Below, piece after piece: positions 17,019-25,585 of a DNA stretch of 64,000 nucleotides (positions within the stretch are counted from its first letter, which is position 1; each line of letters starts with the position of its first letter). Position numbers and translations under genes: made by a program. Under the pieces are notes generated by a model. That model searched no databases and was not told the origin of the DNA. It saw only the letters and a list, made by a program, of their open reading frames with translations. This DNA is from Terrisporobacter mayombei (lineage in GTDB: Bacteria > Bacillota > Clostridia > Peptostreptococcales > Peptostreptococcaceae), in contig NZ_JAHZMP010000003.1 of the NCBI RefSeq assembly GCF_020748465.1, positions 62,001 through 126,000 of the forward strand, given 5' to 3'.

Positions 17019-17850
17019 TTTTTTAGTAGTAGATAAAATAATTAAAGATGCTCTTGTGGAAGATATCCCAGGAGAAGATATAAGTACAAATTCTGTAATT
17101 AGTGAAGATAGTAATTCTACAGTAGATTTAATTTGCAAAGAAGAAGGAGTCATTGCCGGACTTAAAGTTTTTGAAAGAGTTTTTAAAATTCTTGGTAATG
17201 TGGAAGTATCTTTTCTAAAAAATGATGGAGATAAAATTTATCCTGGCGATAAAATAGCTCTTATAAAAGGCAATACTCGGTTCATTCTCCAAGGTGAACG
17301 TGTTGCTCTAAATTTATTACAAAGAATGAGTGGTATTGCCACACTTACTAATAAATATGTTAAAGAAATTGAGCATACAAATGCTAAATTATTAGATACT
17401 AGAAAAACTACACCTAATTTAAAGATTCTTGAAAAGTATTCTGTTAAAGTTGGTGGTGGTCACAATCATCGATTCAATTTATCTGATGGTGTTATGCTAA
17501 AGGATAACCATATTGCAGCAGCTGGTGGTATTACTAATGCTGTTAAGCTTTGTAGAGAAAATTCTTCTTTTGTTAGAAAAATTGAAGTTGAGACTGAAAC
17601 CTTAGATATGGTTAAAGAAGCTATTGAGGCTAAAGCAGATATTATTATGCTTGATAATATGAATTTAGAAGTAGCAAAAGAAGCAATAAATATGATTGGT
17701 GATAAAGCCATTATTGAGTTTTCTGGTAATGTAAAATTAGAAAATATTAAGTCTATTGCTAAAATTGGTGTTGATTGCATATCTGTGGGTGCTCTTACTC
17801 ACTCCGTTAAAAATCTTGATCTTAGTATGAAAAACTTAAAAAATATATGA
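17011..17850 (+). CDS. nadC: Nicotinate-nucleotide pyrophosphorylase (carboxylating)
   Basis: Converts quinolinate and PRPP to nicotinate mononucleotide, the third step of the operon. The 279 residues carry ALVEDIPGEDISTNS at the N-terminus, GERVALNLLQRMSGIAT and DTRKTTPNLKILEKYSVKVG. VGGGHNHRFNLSDGVMLKDN and IMLDNM follow, all signature segments of the family. It overlaps nadB by 8 bases and is followed by a strong terminator. Confidence 0.95.
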   Translation: MINFLVVDKIIKDALVEDIPGEDISTNSVISEDSNSTVDLICKEEGVIAGLKVFERVFKILGNVEVSFLKNDGDKIYPGDKIALIKGNTRFILQGERVALNLLQRMSGIATLTNKYVKEIEHTNAKLLDTRKTTPNLKILEKYSVKVGGGHNHRFNLSDGVMLKDNHIAAAGGITNAVKLCRENSSFVRKIEVETETLDMVKEAIEAKADIIMLDNMNLEVAKEAINMIGDKAIIEFSGNVKLENIKSIAKIGVDCISVGALTHSVKNLDLSMKNLKNI

Positions 17851-17863
17851 TCTATGAAAATGA

Positions 17864-17908
17864 AGAGTAATAATTTAGATAAAAATTATCTAAAATTATT
17901 ACTCTTTT
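17864..17908 (+). terminator. Intrinsic terminator of nadABC
   Basis: Long stem AGAGTAATAATTTAGATA with its near complement around a short A-rich loop, followed by TTTTTATTT. Confidence 0.88.
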
Positions 17909-17949
17909 TATTTATCAAATAATTATATATATTAAGCTAAATTTAATAC

Positions 17950-18004
17950 TTGACAACTATAGTTGTCAAAGCTAATATTTAATTATGACAATTATAGTTG
18001 TCAT
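17950..18004 (+). promoter_or_regulatory. Promoter with two palindromic operators
   Basis: Two 20-bp perfect palindromes, TTGACAACTATAGTTGTCAA (17950-17969) and ATGACAATTATAGTTGTCAT (17985-18004), share the core GACAA-TATAGTTGTC. The first contains the -35 TTGACA. A 17-base spacer leads to TAATAT (17973-17978), and the second covers the transcription start. Binding by the HTH protein encoded 31 bases downstream would repress its own operon (inference). Confidence 0.8.
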
Positions 18005-18034
18005 ATTCATAATGTGGTCAGTTAGGAGGGTCAT

Positions 18035-18250
18035 ATGCCGTTAAATAATCGTTTAAAAGAATATCGAGCTAAGATTAATGTAAATCAAACTCAGATGGGA
18101 AACCTAATTGGCGTGTCTAGACAGACAATTAGCCAAATTGAGCGCGGAGATTATTCTCCTTCAGTTACTTTAGCATTAAAAATAGCAAAGATTTTCAATG
18201 TAAGCGTAGAAGATATTTTTAGTTATGAGGAGGATGGGGCTATTGAATAA
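18035..18250 (+). CDS. Small XRE-type HTH transcriptional regulator
   Basis: The 71 residues are essentially one HTH_3 domain (NQTQMGNLIGVSRQTISQIERG, then YSPSVTLALKIAKIFNVSVEDIF), like YgzD and other stand-alone Cro/C1 proteins. RBS GGAGGG lies 7 bases before the ATG. The partner gene downstream encodes a DUF3169 membrane protein whose RBS is inside this gene's 3' end. The paired palindromes upstream are its probable operators. Confidence 0.9.
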   Translation: MPLNNRLKEYRAKINVNQTQMGNLIGVSRQTISQIERGDYSPSVTLALKIAKIFNVSVEDIFSYEEDGAIE

Positions 18251-19037
18251 TATTCGTGAAAGTGAAATAAAAAAGGAAGATAAGAAAGCTTTTAAAGGCT
18301 TCGCTATAGTATTAGTTATATCTTTTATTTTTGGGGCCATTTTAGGTGAGATGTCTGGATATTTAAAAGAAATTCTTGGAGATAGTGTTCCTAGTCTATT
18401 GATAAATATACTTAATGTAATTACGCCATTTGCAAGTCTTATATTTTCTATATTACTAATAATAGCATATAAAATCATATATACTAATTCAAGAAAAGAA
18501 TATGAATTGTGGAAACAAACAAGTGAAGATGATAATACAATAGATAAAATTGAAGAAAAATTATCTTATATTCTATTAGTTACTTCAATAAACATGATTC
18601 TTGGATTATTTTTCTTCGGAGTAGGTACTATATTACTACCTTTTGATGATATGAACGGTGAACTAAGCATTATAAAAGTTATTTGTTACACTATAGGCTT
18701 TATAATATGTATTGTATCTTCTATATTGATTCAAAATAAAATAGTTAATTTAGAAAAGGAAATTAATCCTTTCTTGAAAGGTAGCGTCTATGATACAAAA
18801 TTTAGCGAAAAATGGGTAGACAGCTGTGATGAGGCTATAAAATTATCTATATATAAAAGCGCTTATAAGGCATTTTCGTCTGTATCTACAACATGTGTTA
18901 TACTTTGGATATTTTGCGTTTTAGGCTCTTTTTTGTGGGATTTTGGACTTCTTCCTATTACAATGGTAACAATTATATGGCTAGTTCAAACAGTTTCTTA
19001 TTGTATGGAATCAATTAAATGCTCAAAATCAAAGTAA
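18243..19037 (+). CDS. DUF3169 family membrane protein
   Basis: About 265 residues with four hydrophobic segments (near 20-42, 55-80, 110-150, 215-255) and a charged N-terminus (ESEIKKEDKKAFKG). I prefer the TTG at 18243 as start because AGGAGG (18228-18233) stands 9 bases ahead; in-frame ATGs at 18225 and 18234 precede or touch that RBS. DUF3169 proteins commonly follow a small HTH regulator, as here. Function is unknown. Confidence 0.75.
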   Translation: MNNIRESEIKKEDKKAFKGFAIVLVISFIFGAILGEMSGYLKEILGDSVPSLLINILNVITPFASLIFSILLIIAYKIIYTNSRKEYELWKQTSEDDNTIDKIEEKLSYILLVTSINMILGLFFFGVGTILLPFDDMNGELSIIKVICYTIGFIICIVSSILIQNKIVNLEKEINPFLKGSVYDTKFSEKWVDSCDEAIKLSIYKSAYKAFSSVSTTCVILWIFCVLGSFLWDFGLLPITMVTIIWLVQTVSYCMESIKCSKSK

Positions 19038-19062
19038 AAAACTTCAGAAATATGGAGGTATC

Positions 19063-19713
19063 ATGAATATAGATTATTACGGAAAAATATTGTGGAATTA
19101 TCATAAGTTGAATCAAAAATCTAAAAGTGCTGAAATTATCTTAGGATTTGGAAGCCATGACTTACATGTTGCTAGAAGATGTGCTGAACTTTTTCTTAAA
19201 GGATATGGTGATAATATAATTTTTACCGGTGGTTTTGGTAGAATTACTAAAGATATATGGAATATGACTGAAGGAGAAAAATTTGCAGAAGTTGCTATAA
19301 ATATGGGTGTTCCTAAAAATAAAATTATTATTGAAAATGAAGCTTCGAATACTGGTGAAAATATAAGTAAAACAAAAAAACTCTTAAATGATTTAGACTT
19401 GCACCCTTTCTCTTTTTTAGTAGTAGATAAACCTTATAGAGAAAGAAGAACTTTTGCTACCATAAAAAAACAGTGGCCAGAAATTGATTTTATTATAACA
19501 TCTCCAAAATATTCTTTCGAGGAATACTGTGAGTTTTATTCTAATGGTGAAATTTCTAAAGATGAGTTTATTAGCATTATGGTTGGTGATTTACAGAGAA
19601 TTGATTTATATGGTAAAAATGGTTTTCAAGTTGAACAAGAGATTCCTCACAATGTCTGGAATGCTTATAATAATTTAGTTTCTTTAAAATACAATAAACA
19701 TTTATGCAAATAA
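19063..19713 (+). CDS. YdcF family (DUF218) protein
   Basis: The 216 residues match the YdcF/ElyC/SanA fold: ILGFGSHDLHVARRCAELFL, then IIFTGGFGRIT, IIIENEASNTGENI and LVVDKPYRERRTFATI. There is no membrane anchor, as in cytoplasmic YdcF. Some family members bind S-adenosylmethionine or act in envelope polymer metabolism, so function stays open. It is 25 bases after the DUF3169 gene and may be in the same operon. Confidence 0.87.
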   Translation: MNIDYYGKILWNYHKLNQKSKSAEIILGFGSHDLHVARRCAELFLKGYGDNIIFTGGFGRITKDIWNMTEGEKFAEVAINMGVPKNKIIIENEASNTGENISKTKKLLNDLDLHPFSFLVVDKPYRERRTFATIKKQWPEIDFIITSPKYSFEEYCEFYSNGEISKDEFISIMVGDLQRIDLYGKNGFQVEQEIPHNVWNAYNNLVSLKYNKHLCK

Positions 19714-19715
19714 AT

Positions 19716-19753
19716 TAAAAGCCATTAATAACATTTTATATTAATGGCTTTTT
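19716..19753. terminator. Bidirectional terminator between ydcF-like gene and asnB
   Basis: Stem AAAAGCCATTAATA (19717-19730) with TATTAATGGCTTTT, flanked by A-rich and T-rich runs. It serves two convergent genes. Confidence 0.85.
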
Positions 19754-19758
19754 CATAT

Positions 19759-21600
19759 TTATATATCTAATTTAATATCGTAAAACTTCATCCAGTTATT
19801 AAATTGAATTAAGTAAGCAATAACTTGTGGACCAGTCATCAATTGGCCATACCAAGGTTGCTCAAAAGATGTTCCTCCTGTATCAATCAATCTAGAAACA
19901 AAATTATAATCCACAATTTGATGAATTGGAGAAGTTTTGTCTTCTAAAATCAATCTTAACATTTGGCTAACTTCTTTAGTATACTCAGGGTTATGAGTTT
20001 TTGGATAAGGACTTTTCTTTCTGTCTATAATTTCATCTGGTACTAAACCTCTTACAGCTTCACGTAGTAGTCCTTTTTCCCTGCCATTTAGTAACTTTAC
20101 ATCTTTTGGCAAATTAAAAGCATATTGTACTAATCTCTTGTCAGCGAAAGGTACTCTACCTTCCAAACTATTAGACATGGTCATTCTATCTTTTCTATTA
20201 ATTAAAGTAAGCATAAAGTGCTTAATGTTGATATAAGATAATTCTCTTATTATTCTATCTTCGTGACTTTCTCCTGGTAATTTTTCTACTCTATTTATAC
20301 TATCTCTACAAGTTTGCTTTGCATATTCTTCAATAGGAAGTGATTTTAAATCATCTTTTAAAATATTTTTTCTGTAACCTATGGAGTTTGCCCAAGGAAA
20401 TATTTCAATAGAGTCGTACTCTCTTGTAAACCAAGGATATCCTCCAAATACTTCATCGGCACATTCCCCTGATAAAGCTACTGTAGCATATTTTCTTACC
20501 TCTTTTGCAAATAAGTATAGTGATGAGTCTATATCTGCCATGCCCGGTAAATCAGCAGCTCTAGTTGCATTATCTAATGCATGTGCCAAATCAATATTAT
20601 CTAAAACAATGCTATGATGATTACTACCTAAGAAATCTACCATTCTTTTTACATATTCTGAGTCAGAGTTTGGTTGATATAGACTTTTCTTAAAATATTT
20701 ATCATTATTTTCATAATCTATAGAAAAAGTGTTTAGAGTGTCAAATCCCTGTTCTTTAAATTTATCAAAGGCAACCTTTGAAATTATACTTGAGTCAAGT
20801 CCTCCAGATAAAAAAGTACATACAGGAACATCACTAACAATCTGATTTTCTATGATTTCTACTAACAAATCTCTAATAGTATTTTTTGTTTTTTCTAAAT
20901 CATCCTCATGTTCTCTTACTTCTAGTTTCCAGTACTCATTTAAAGTCATGCCTTTATCATTAAATATTAAATAAAATGCTGGTGGAACTTCTTTTATATC
21001 TTTAAATATTCCACTACCTAGATTTCGTCCCGGTCCTAAAGACATAAGTTCAAGCAAACCATCTTTATCTACTACTGAATCTACATTTGGATGTTGTAAT
21101 AGAGTTTTCATTTCCGATGCAAAAACTAAATTACCATCTTTGTATGAGTAAAAAAGTGGTTTAATCCCCAGTGGATCTCTACATAAAAATAGTTCTTGAT
21201 TATATTCGTCCCAAATTCCAAAGGCAAAAATACCATTAAGATATTTTACACAGTTTTTACCATATTCAATATATGATGTTAACAGAACCTCTGTATCACC
21301 ATAGGAATTAAAAGAATATCCTTTTGCAAGCAAGTCAGCTCTTACTTCTTCTGTGTTATAAAGTTCTCCATTATAACAAATAGTGTATTCTCTATTACCT
21401 ATTTTTTTTGTCATAGGCTGAAGACCTCCAGTTGGGTCAACTATAGCAAGTCTTCTATGACCAATTAATGCATGATCATAAACTTTTAATCCTTCTGAGT
21501 CAGGTCCTCTAAGCTTAAGTGTACTAATCATTTTGTTCATTATATGGGAGTAATCTCTTATATTATTTTTAAGATTAGACCATCCTACAATTCCACACAT
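19759..21600 (-). CDS. asnB: Asparagine synthetase (glutamine-hydrolysing)
   Basis: Cytoplasmic enzyme forming asparagine from aspartate, glutamine and ATP. The 613 residues begin MCGIVGWSN, with Cys2 as the glutaminase nucleophile, then LRGPDSEG and CYNGELYN. The synthetase half has the PP-loop SGGLDSSII (about 265) and SGECADEVFGGYPWF. The length matches the Bacillus AsnB/AsnO-like class. It is a single gene; the 156-base gap upstream shows no leader that I recognise. Confidence 0.95.
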   Translation of the reverse strand: MCGIVGWSNLKNNIRDYSHIMNKMISTLKLRGPDSEGLKVYDHALIGHRRLAIVDPTGGLQPMTKKIGNREYTICYNGELYNTEEVRADLLAKGYSFNSYGDTEVLLTSYIEYGKNCVKYLNGIFAFGIWDEYNQELFLCRDPLGIKPLFYSYKDGNLVFASEMKTLLQHPNVDSVVDKDGLLELMSLGPGRNLGSGIFKDIKEVPPAFYLIFNDKGMTLNEYWKLEVREHEDDLEKTKNTIRDLLVEIIENQIVSDVPVCTFLSGGLDSSIISKVAFDKFKEQGFDTLNTFSIDYENNDKYFKKSLYQPNSDSEYVKRMVDFLGSNHHSIVLDNIDLAHALDNATRAADLPGMADIDSSLYLFAKEVRKYATVALSGECADEVFGGYPWFTREYDSIEIFPWANSIGYRKNILKDDLKSLPIEEYAKQTCRDSINRVEKLPGESHEDRIIRELSYINIKHFMLTLINRKDRMTMSNSLEGRVPFADKRLVQYAFNLPKDVKLLNGREKGLLREAVRGLVPDEIIDRKKSPYPKTHNPEYTKEVSQMLRLILEDKTSPIHQIVDYNFVSRLIDTGGTSFEQPWYGQLMTGPQVIAYLIQFNNWMKFYDIKLDI

Positions 21601-21756
21601 AATATAGCCTCCATTTGTTCAAGATGTGTTACTATATGATGAATACATAATTTTTGATACATCTAAGGTTTATTTTTTTTGTTCAAATTTCAATGCGGTT
21701 AATTTATTTAAATGTATACTATACAATTAGGTATTTCCCTTATTTTTTAAATTTAT

Positions 21757-22668
21757 TCATCCTTTTAAATCATGCTTAAAAGTAATTTTAAAATGTATAA
21801 AATTATCATTTATTTCTGTTTTTATACTACCATTCATCTTTTCAATTAAGAACTTAGTTATAGTAAGTCCTAATCCAGAACTTTGATTATTTCTTGATTC
21901 ATCTTTCATATAAAAACGGTTAAATAGTTTTTCTGCATCTATTTCTTCTAGATTTTCCACATTATTACTAAAAATTATATCAATATTATCACTTGATTTT
22001 TTTATAGATACTTTAAAGGTATCCTTTGTATATTTAATTGCATTTTGAATCAGGTTGATAAAAATCCTTTCTATAATTTTCAAATCGCCTTGAATTATTA
22101 TTGCCTCATCACCAAGGTTCAATTCTACATCTATATTTTTTTTATCAAAATCATTATAAAAAATCAACAATTGTTCCATTAACTCTTTATGAACATCTAT
22201 ATTTTTTATTTCCATTTTATATTCATCAGCTTCTAACCTAGATAAATCATAGAAATCTTGAATTAAATTTTTTAATGCTCTAGATTTTTTCTCTACTATT
22301 GAAACATATTCATATTTTTCTTCATTACTTATTTCCTCATCCTTCATTAACTCCACATAACCTAATATGGATGTTAATGGAGTTCTTAAGTCATGAGATA
22401 TGTTTTCTATTTCTTTTCGTAATTCTTTTTCTCTTCGGCTACTTTTAATTTTTTCCATTTGTGTTATTTCTAAATAATTATTCATTTCCTTTAATAGATT
22501 TTCCATATCCTCATTTGGAGAGAACAAAGTAAGTCTTCTATTTCTTTCTATATCTTCACAAATTTCATTTAAATCATCTTTTGCTTCTCTAACATTTTTA
22601 GAAAGTAAAAAAAAGCGTGCAGAAAAATACACGCTTGTAAAAAATAAAACTATCACCATAAATATCAT
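21757..22668 (-). CDS. Sensor histidine kinase of an ABC-exporter module
   Basis: About 303 residues with one N-terminal membrane helix, a short HAMP-less coiled-coil linker and a HisKA box ENISHDLRTPLTSILGYVEL (about 90-110). The ATPase domain has N box LINLIQNAIKYT and G box SSGLGLTITK. No sizeable extracytoplasmic sensor exists, so stimulus detection probably involves the partner ABC permease. I choose the ATG at 22668, 10 bases after AGGGAG; a GTG at 22677 is possible. It is the last gene of the regulator-ATPase-permease-kinase unit. Confidence 0.88.
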   Translation of the reverse strand: MIFMVIVLFFTSVYFSARFFLLSKNVREAKDDLNEICEDIERNRRLTLFSPNEDMENLLKEMNNYLEITQMEKIKSSRREKELRKEIENISHDLRTPLTSILGYVELMKDEEISNEEKYEYVSIVEKKSRALKNLIQDFYDLSRLEADEYKMEIKNIDVHKELMEQLLIFYNDFDKKNIDVELNLGDEAIIIQGDLKIIERIFINLIQNAIKYTKDTFKVSIKKSSDNIDIIFSNNVENLEEIDAEKLFNRFYMKDESRNNQSSGLGLTITKFLIEKMNGSIKTEINDNFIHFKITFKHDLKG

Positions 22669-22691
22669 AATCTGCACACTCCCTTTTAATA

Positions 22692-23471
22692 TTATTTTAT
22701 TTCAACTTTTTCAAATAATTTCATTCCCAATAAATAGAATACTATTGTTCCAACAACGCCTACTATAAAGCAGTTTATTAATCCTTGTTGACTACTCCAA
22801 AAGAATATAAGTTTATGAGCTCCACTTCCTTGCGTAATATTTTTTACTATATTCCATGGCATAAACTGTGCTATTTTTCTTAATATTTCTACCCTAGCTC
22901 CTAGTAACTCAATAACCTTCGGTATTATAATAATCACAGATGCCCACCAAACCACAACTGTAGTTTCATTTTCAAAAATAAAGTAAAAGCAGTGAGCAAC
23001 AGTGGCACTAATCAAGAACAATGGCATACATGCAATTAATGCTCTTATTAACTCATTTAAATAAACTGAACCACTATTATCAAGTAATATTAAAGCACTT
23101 CCAATATAAACAGCACTAATAAAAATTAAGTTAATTAAAGCTATAATTAATAAAACTATAAATTTCCCAAAATAAATTTCACTTCTTGGTATACCATAAG
23201 AGATAGAATTTTTTAAAGTATGGCTTTTGTGTTCTTGCCCAAATACTACTGCTACCATAGGTAGACATAAAACTAGTGGTATCCCCATACTTGTATATAA
23301 TGATGAAAAGGAAAACCAAGTACCTGCATAAGGAAAGTTCGGTGTATTATTGGCAAAAACAGCAAGTACCCCATTTAAAAATATAACAAATGACATACAC
23401 CCAAATAAAAATATATAATTCCCCTTAGAATGTAAATTACGATAAAATTCACTTTTAATGTAATTAATCAT
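22692..23471 (-). CDS. ABC-2 type permease, lantibiotic-immunity type
   Basis: About 259 residues with six hydrophobic segments, including FGQEHKSHTLKNSISYGIPRSE, the characteristic coupling region of BcrB/MutE-G-like permeases (about 85-110). The start is the ATG at 23471, behind GGAGGTG; an in-frame TTG at 23486 would place the RBS inside the gene. It overlaps the ATPase gene by 8 bases. Likely exports or removes antimicrobial peptides from the membrane, by family. Confidence 0.87.
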   Translation of the reverse strand: MINYIKSEFYRNLHSKGNYIFLFGCMSFVIFLNGVLAVFANNTPNFPYAGTWFSFSSLYTSMGIPLVLCLPMVAVVFGQEHKSHTLKNSISYGIPRSEIYFGKFIVLLIIALINLIFISAVYIGSALILLDNSGSVYLNELIRALIACMPLFLISATVAHCFYFIFENETTVVVWWASVIIIIPKVIELLGARVEILRKIAQFMPWNIVKNITQGSGAHKLIFFWSSQQGLINCFIVGVVGTIVFYLLGMKLFEKVEIK

Positions 23472-24384
23472 GTTGAACACCTCCAATTAAAGACATATAA
23501 TAATTTTCAAGATTTAAAGATTTTTCTTCCATAGCTAATAATCCTATGCTATTAGAAACAGCTAAATTACTTATTTTCTCTGGCTTATCAATTTCTTCAA
23601 ATATTTGTATTCTATCTTCTGGCAATACTTTGTAATCCTTATAGCCTAGCTCTTCTTCTAGCAATGCCGACATTTTTTTAGGATTACTTACCTTAATTTC
23701 TAAATAAGTTTTGCATTTTTCCTCAAGTTCTTTTGCTGATAATTCTTCTATTAAATGGCCTTTATTTAAAAATCCATAACAAGTTGCCACATTTGATAAT
23801 TCAGATAATATATGACTTGATATTAGAATTGTTATGTTCTTTTCTTTATTAAGTTTTAAAAGTAAATTTCTTATTTCTATAATTCCTGATGGATCCAATC
23901 CGTTAATAGGTTCATCCAGTAATAATAATTCTGGCTCTGTCATCATTGCCAATGCTAATCCTAGTCTTTGTTTCATACCAAGAGATAGATCTTTAAATTT
24001 CTTTTTCTTTGCATCTAATAAGTTTACTTCTTCTAAAACTTTATCTATTTTGTCTTTGCCAGGTATTCCTCTTTGAATTCTATAGTACTCCATATTTTGC
24101 TCTACTGTTAATTTTTCATAAAAGCTTGGTGATTCTATTATTGTTCCTGTTCTACTTCTAGCCTTATTTAATTCTTCTTTTGATGTTTTTTTAAATAATT
24201 CAAATTCACCGCTACTGGCTACACCTTGACCTGTTAAAATTCTAAGCAATGTAGTTTTTCCAGCGCCATTATTCCCTACTAAACCATAAATATCACCTTG
24301 ATTTATAGTAATATTTATATTTGATAACGCAAAATCTTCACCGTATTTTTTACACAACTTATGTGTTCTTATAACTGATTCCAT
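23464..24384 (-). CDS. ABC transporter ATPase, BcrA/lantibiotic-immunity type
   Basis: The 306 residues show Walker A GNNGAGKTT (about 36-44), signature LSLGMKQRLGLA, Walker B LLLLDEPINGLDPSG and the switch ISSHILSELS. A C-terminal regulatory stretch of about 90 residues follows, as in BcrA-like exporters. It is preceded by tandem 11-bp repeats and a -10 element, so it can be transcribed separately from the response regulator. Confidence 0.9.
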   Translation of the reverse strand: MESVIRTHKLCKKYGEDFALSNINITINQGDIYGLVGNNGAGKTTLLRILTGQGVASSGEFELFKKTSKEELNKARSRTGTIIESPSFYEKLTVEQNMEYYRIQRGIPGKDKIDKVLEEVNLLDAKKKKFKDLSLGMKQRLGLALAMMTEPELLLLDEPINGLDPSGIIEIRNLLLKLNKEKNITILISSHILSELSNVATCYGFLNKGHLIEELSAKELEEKCKTYLEIKVSNPKKMSALLEEELGYKDYKVLPEDRIQIFEEIDKPEKISNLAVSNSIGLLAMEEKSLNLENYYMSLIGGVQHD

Positions 24385-24441
24385 CCTTAATCTCCCTCAA
24401 CTTTTTAATTCTTTTAAGTTTTAATTAACTTTATATTTTTA

Positions 24442-24496
24442 ATTATACAAAAATATTTTTAATAAATATTCAAGAAAGTCTAAAGAAAGTTTAAAG
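24442..24496 (-). promoter_or_regulatory. Response-regulator box and promoter ahead of the exporter genes
   Basis: Plus-strand AAAGTCTAAAG (24475-24485) is followed at once by AAAGTTTAAAG (24486-24496), an 11-bp direct repeat matching the spacing of OmpR-family binding sites. TATAAT on the minus strand (24442-24447) lies 27 bases downstream in transcription direction, before the ATPase gene. Activation by the neighbouring regulator is inferred. Confidence 0.6.
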
Positions 24497-24500
24497 ATTA

Positions 24501-25208
24501 CTAATTATTATTTAATTTAAAGCCTATACCCCAAACTGTTTTTATGTACTCATCTTCTTTTTCTACTTCTTTTATTTTCTTTCTTATATTGCTCACATGC
24601 ACATTTACAGAATTGTCTTCTCCATAATAACCACTTTTCCATACTAATTCGTATAAAGCTTCTCTTGAATAAACCTTATCTGGATTTTTTATTAAAATAT
24701 ATAAAATATCAAACTCATGATTAGTCAAATAAATATTTTTATTTCTAATCTTAACGGTCCTAGACTGTTCATTTAGTAATAATTCTTTAAATTTATATTC
24801 ATCTTTATTTTCCAAGTTATAATTAACTACATTTCCAAATTTTCTATATCTTCTTAGCTGAGAATTTACTCGAGCTAATATCTCCTCTAGTTCAAATGGC
24901 TTAGTTAAATAATCATCTGCACCTAAATCCAATACTTTAACTTTGTCTTCCAAGGAAGTTTTTGCTGAAATAACTATAATAGGCATGTCCTGTTTTTCTC
25001 TAATTTCTTTTATTAATTCTTCTCCTGTAATTCCTGGTAACATTAAGTCTAACATTACTAAATGAAATTTATCCATAGACAAGCGAAGATTAGCTTCACT
25101 TCCAGAAAAAGCTTGAGTAACTCTGTATTTTTGTTTTTGCAGTGTTTTAGCAATAAGATTATTTATATCAGCATCATCTTCAACTACTAAAATATGTTCT
25201 TTATTCAT
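24501..25208 (-). CDS. OmpR family response regulator
   Basis: The 235 residues have a receiver domain (VVEDDAD, phospho-aspartate in FHLVMLDLMLPG about 52, lysine in DDYLTKPFE) and a winged-helix output domain (LTNHEFDILYILI, SVNVHVSNIRKKI). The ATG at 25208 follows AAGGAGAAGG; a longer frame to 25280 has no RBS. It heads the exporter/kinase unit and probably acts on the 11-bp tandem repeat that lies just after its stop codon. Confidence 0.92.
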   Translation of the reverse strand: MNKEHILVVEDDADINNLIAKTLQKQKYRVTQAFSGSEANLRLSMDKFHLVMLDLMLPGITGEELIKEIREKQDMPIIVISAKTSLEDKVKVLDLGADDYLTKPFELEEILARVNSQLRRYRKFGNVVNYNLENKDEYKFKELLLNEQSRTVKIRNKNIYLTNHEFDILYILIKNPDKVYSREALYELVWKSGYYGEDNSVNVHVSNIRKKIKEVEKEDEYIKTVWGIGFKLNNN

Positions 25209-25307
25209 AATCCTTCTCCTTAAAATAAAAAGTTTTTCTCCATATACAATTATATTAGTTAATTTATTCCATTTTAACAAATATATTTAAGTTATTATAA
25301 TTCCCAG

Positions 25308-25470
25308 GAATAATTTTTTACAGAAATGTAGAATATATATTTAATCCTAAAGGGTGAAATAAAGTTCAAAGAATATATTTTAATGATTAAATTATTTGGA
25401 ATCCTAAAAGTGAAAGATTTAGAATAAAATAAGCTATTTATCTTCATAGATAGCTTATTTTATTATTTTT
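25308..25470 (+). ncRNA. Candidate small RNA or orphan leader ending in a terminator
   Basis: TATAAT at 25296-25301, with a poor -35 (TTTAAC, 25273-25278) and 17-base spacing, could start a transcript near 25308. It would end at a 15-bp perfect hairpin (25423-25437 with 25450-25464) plus ATTTTT. No credible coding frame lies inside; a 14-codon ATG frame at 25383 has no RBS. The motif AATCCTAAAgGGTGAAA recurs (25343 and, slightly changed, 25400). The antiporter downstream seems to have its own -10 (25541-25546). Confidence 0.35.
25423..25470 (+). terminator. Orphan intrinsic terminator upstream of the antiporter gene
   Basis: Perfect stem AATAAAATAAGCTAT with its complement, 12-base loop, then ATTTTT. 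No gene on the plus strand precedes it, so it ends either a small RNA or an attenuated leader. Confidence 0.7.
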
Positions 25471-25585
25471 AATAAATATTTATTACCATAGTAATAATTA
25501 TTTCAAAATACTTTGTAAATATTTAGGTTTTGTGGTATCCTATAATATCGTCAAAATTATTTTAATTAAACTCGGAGGAATTAAA

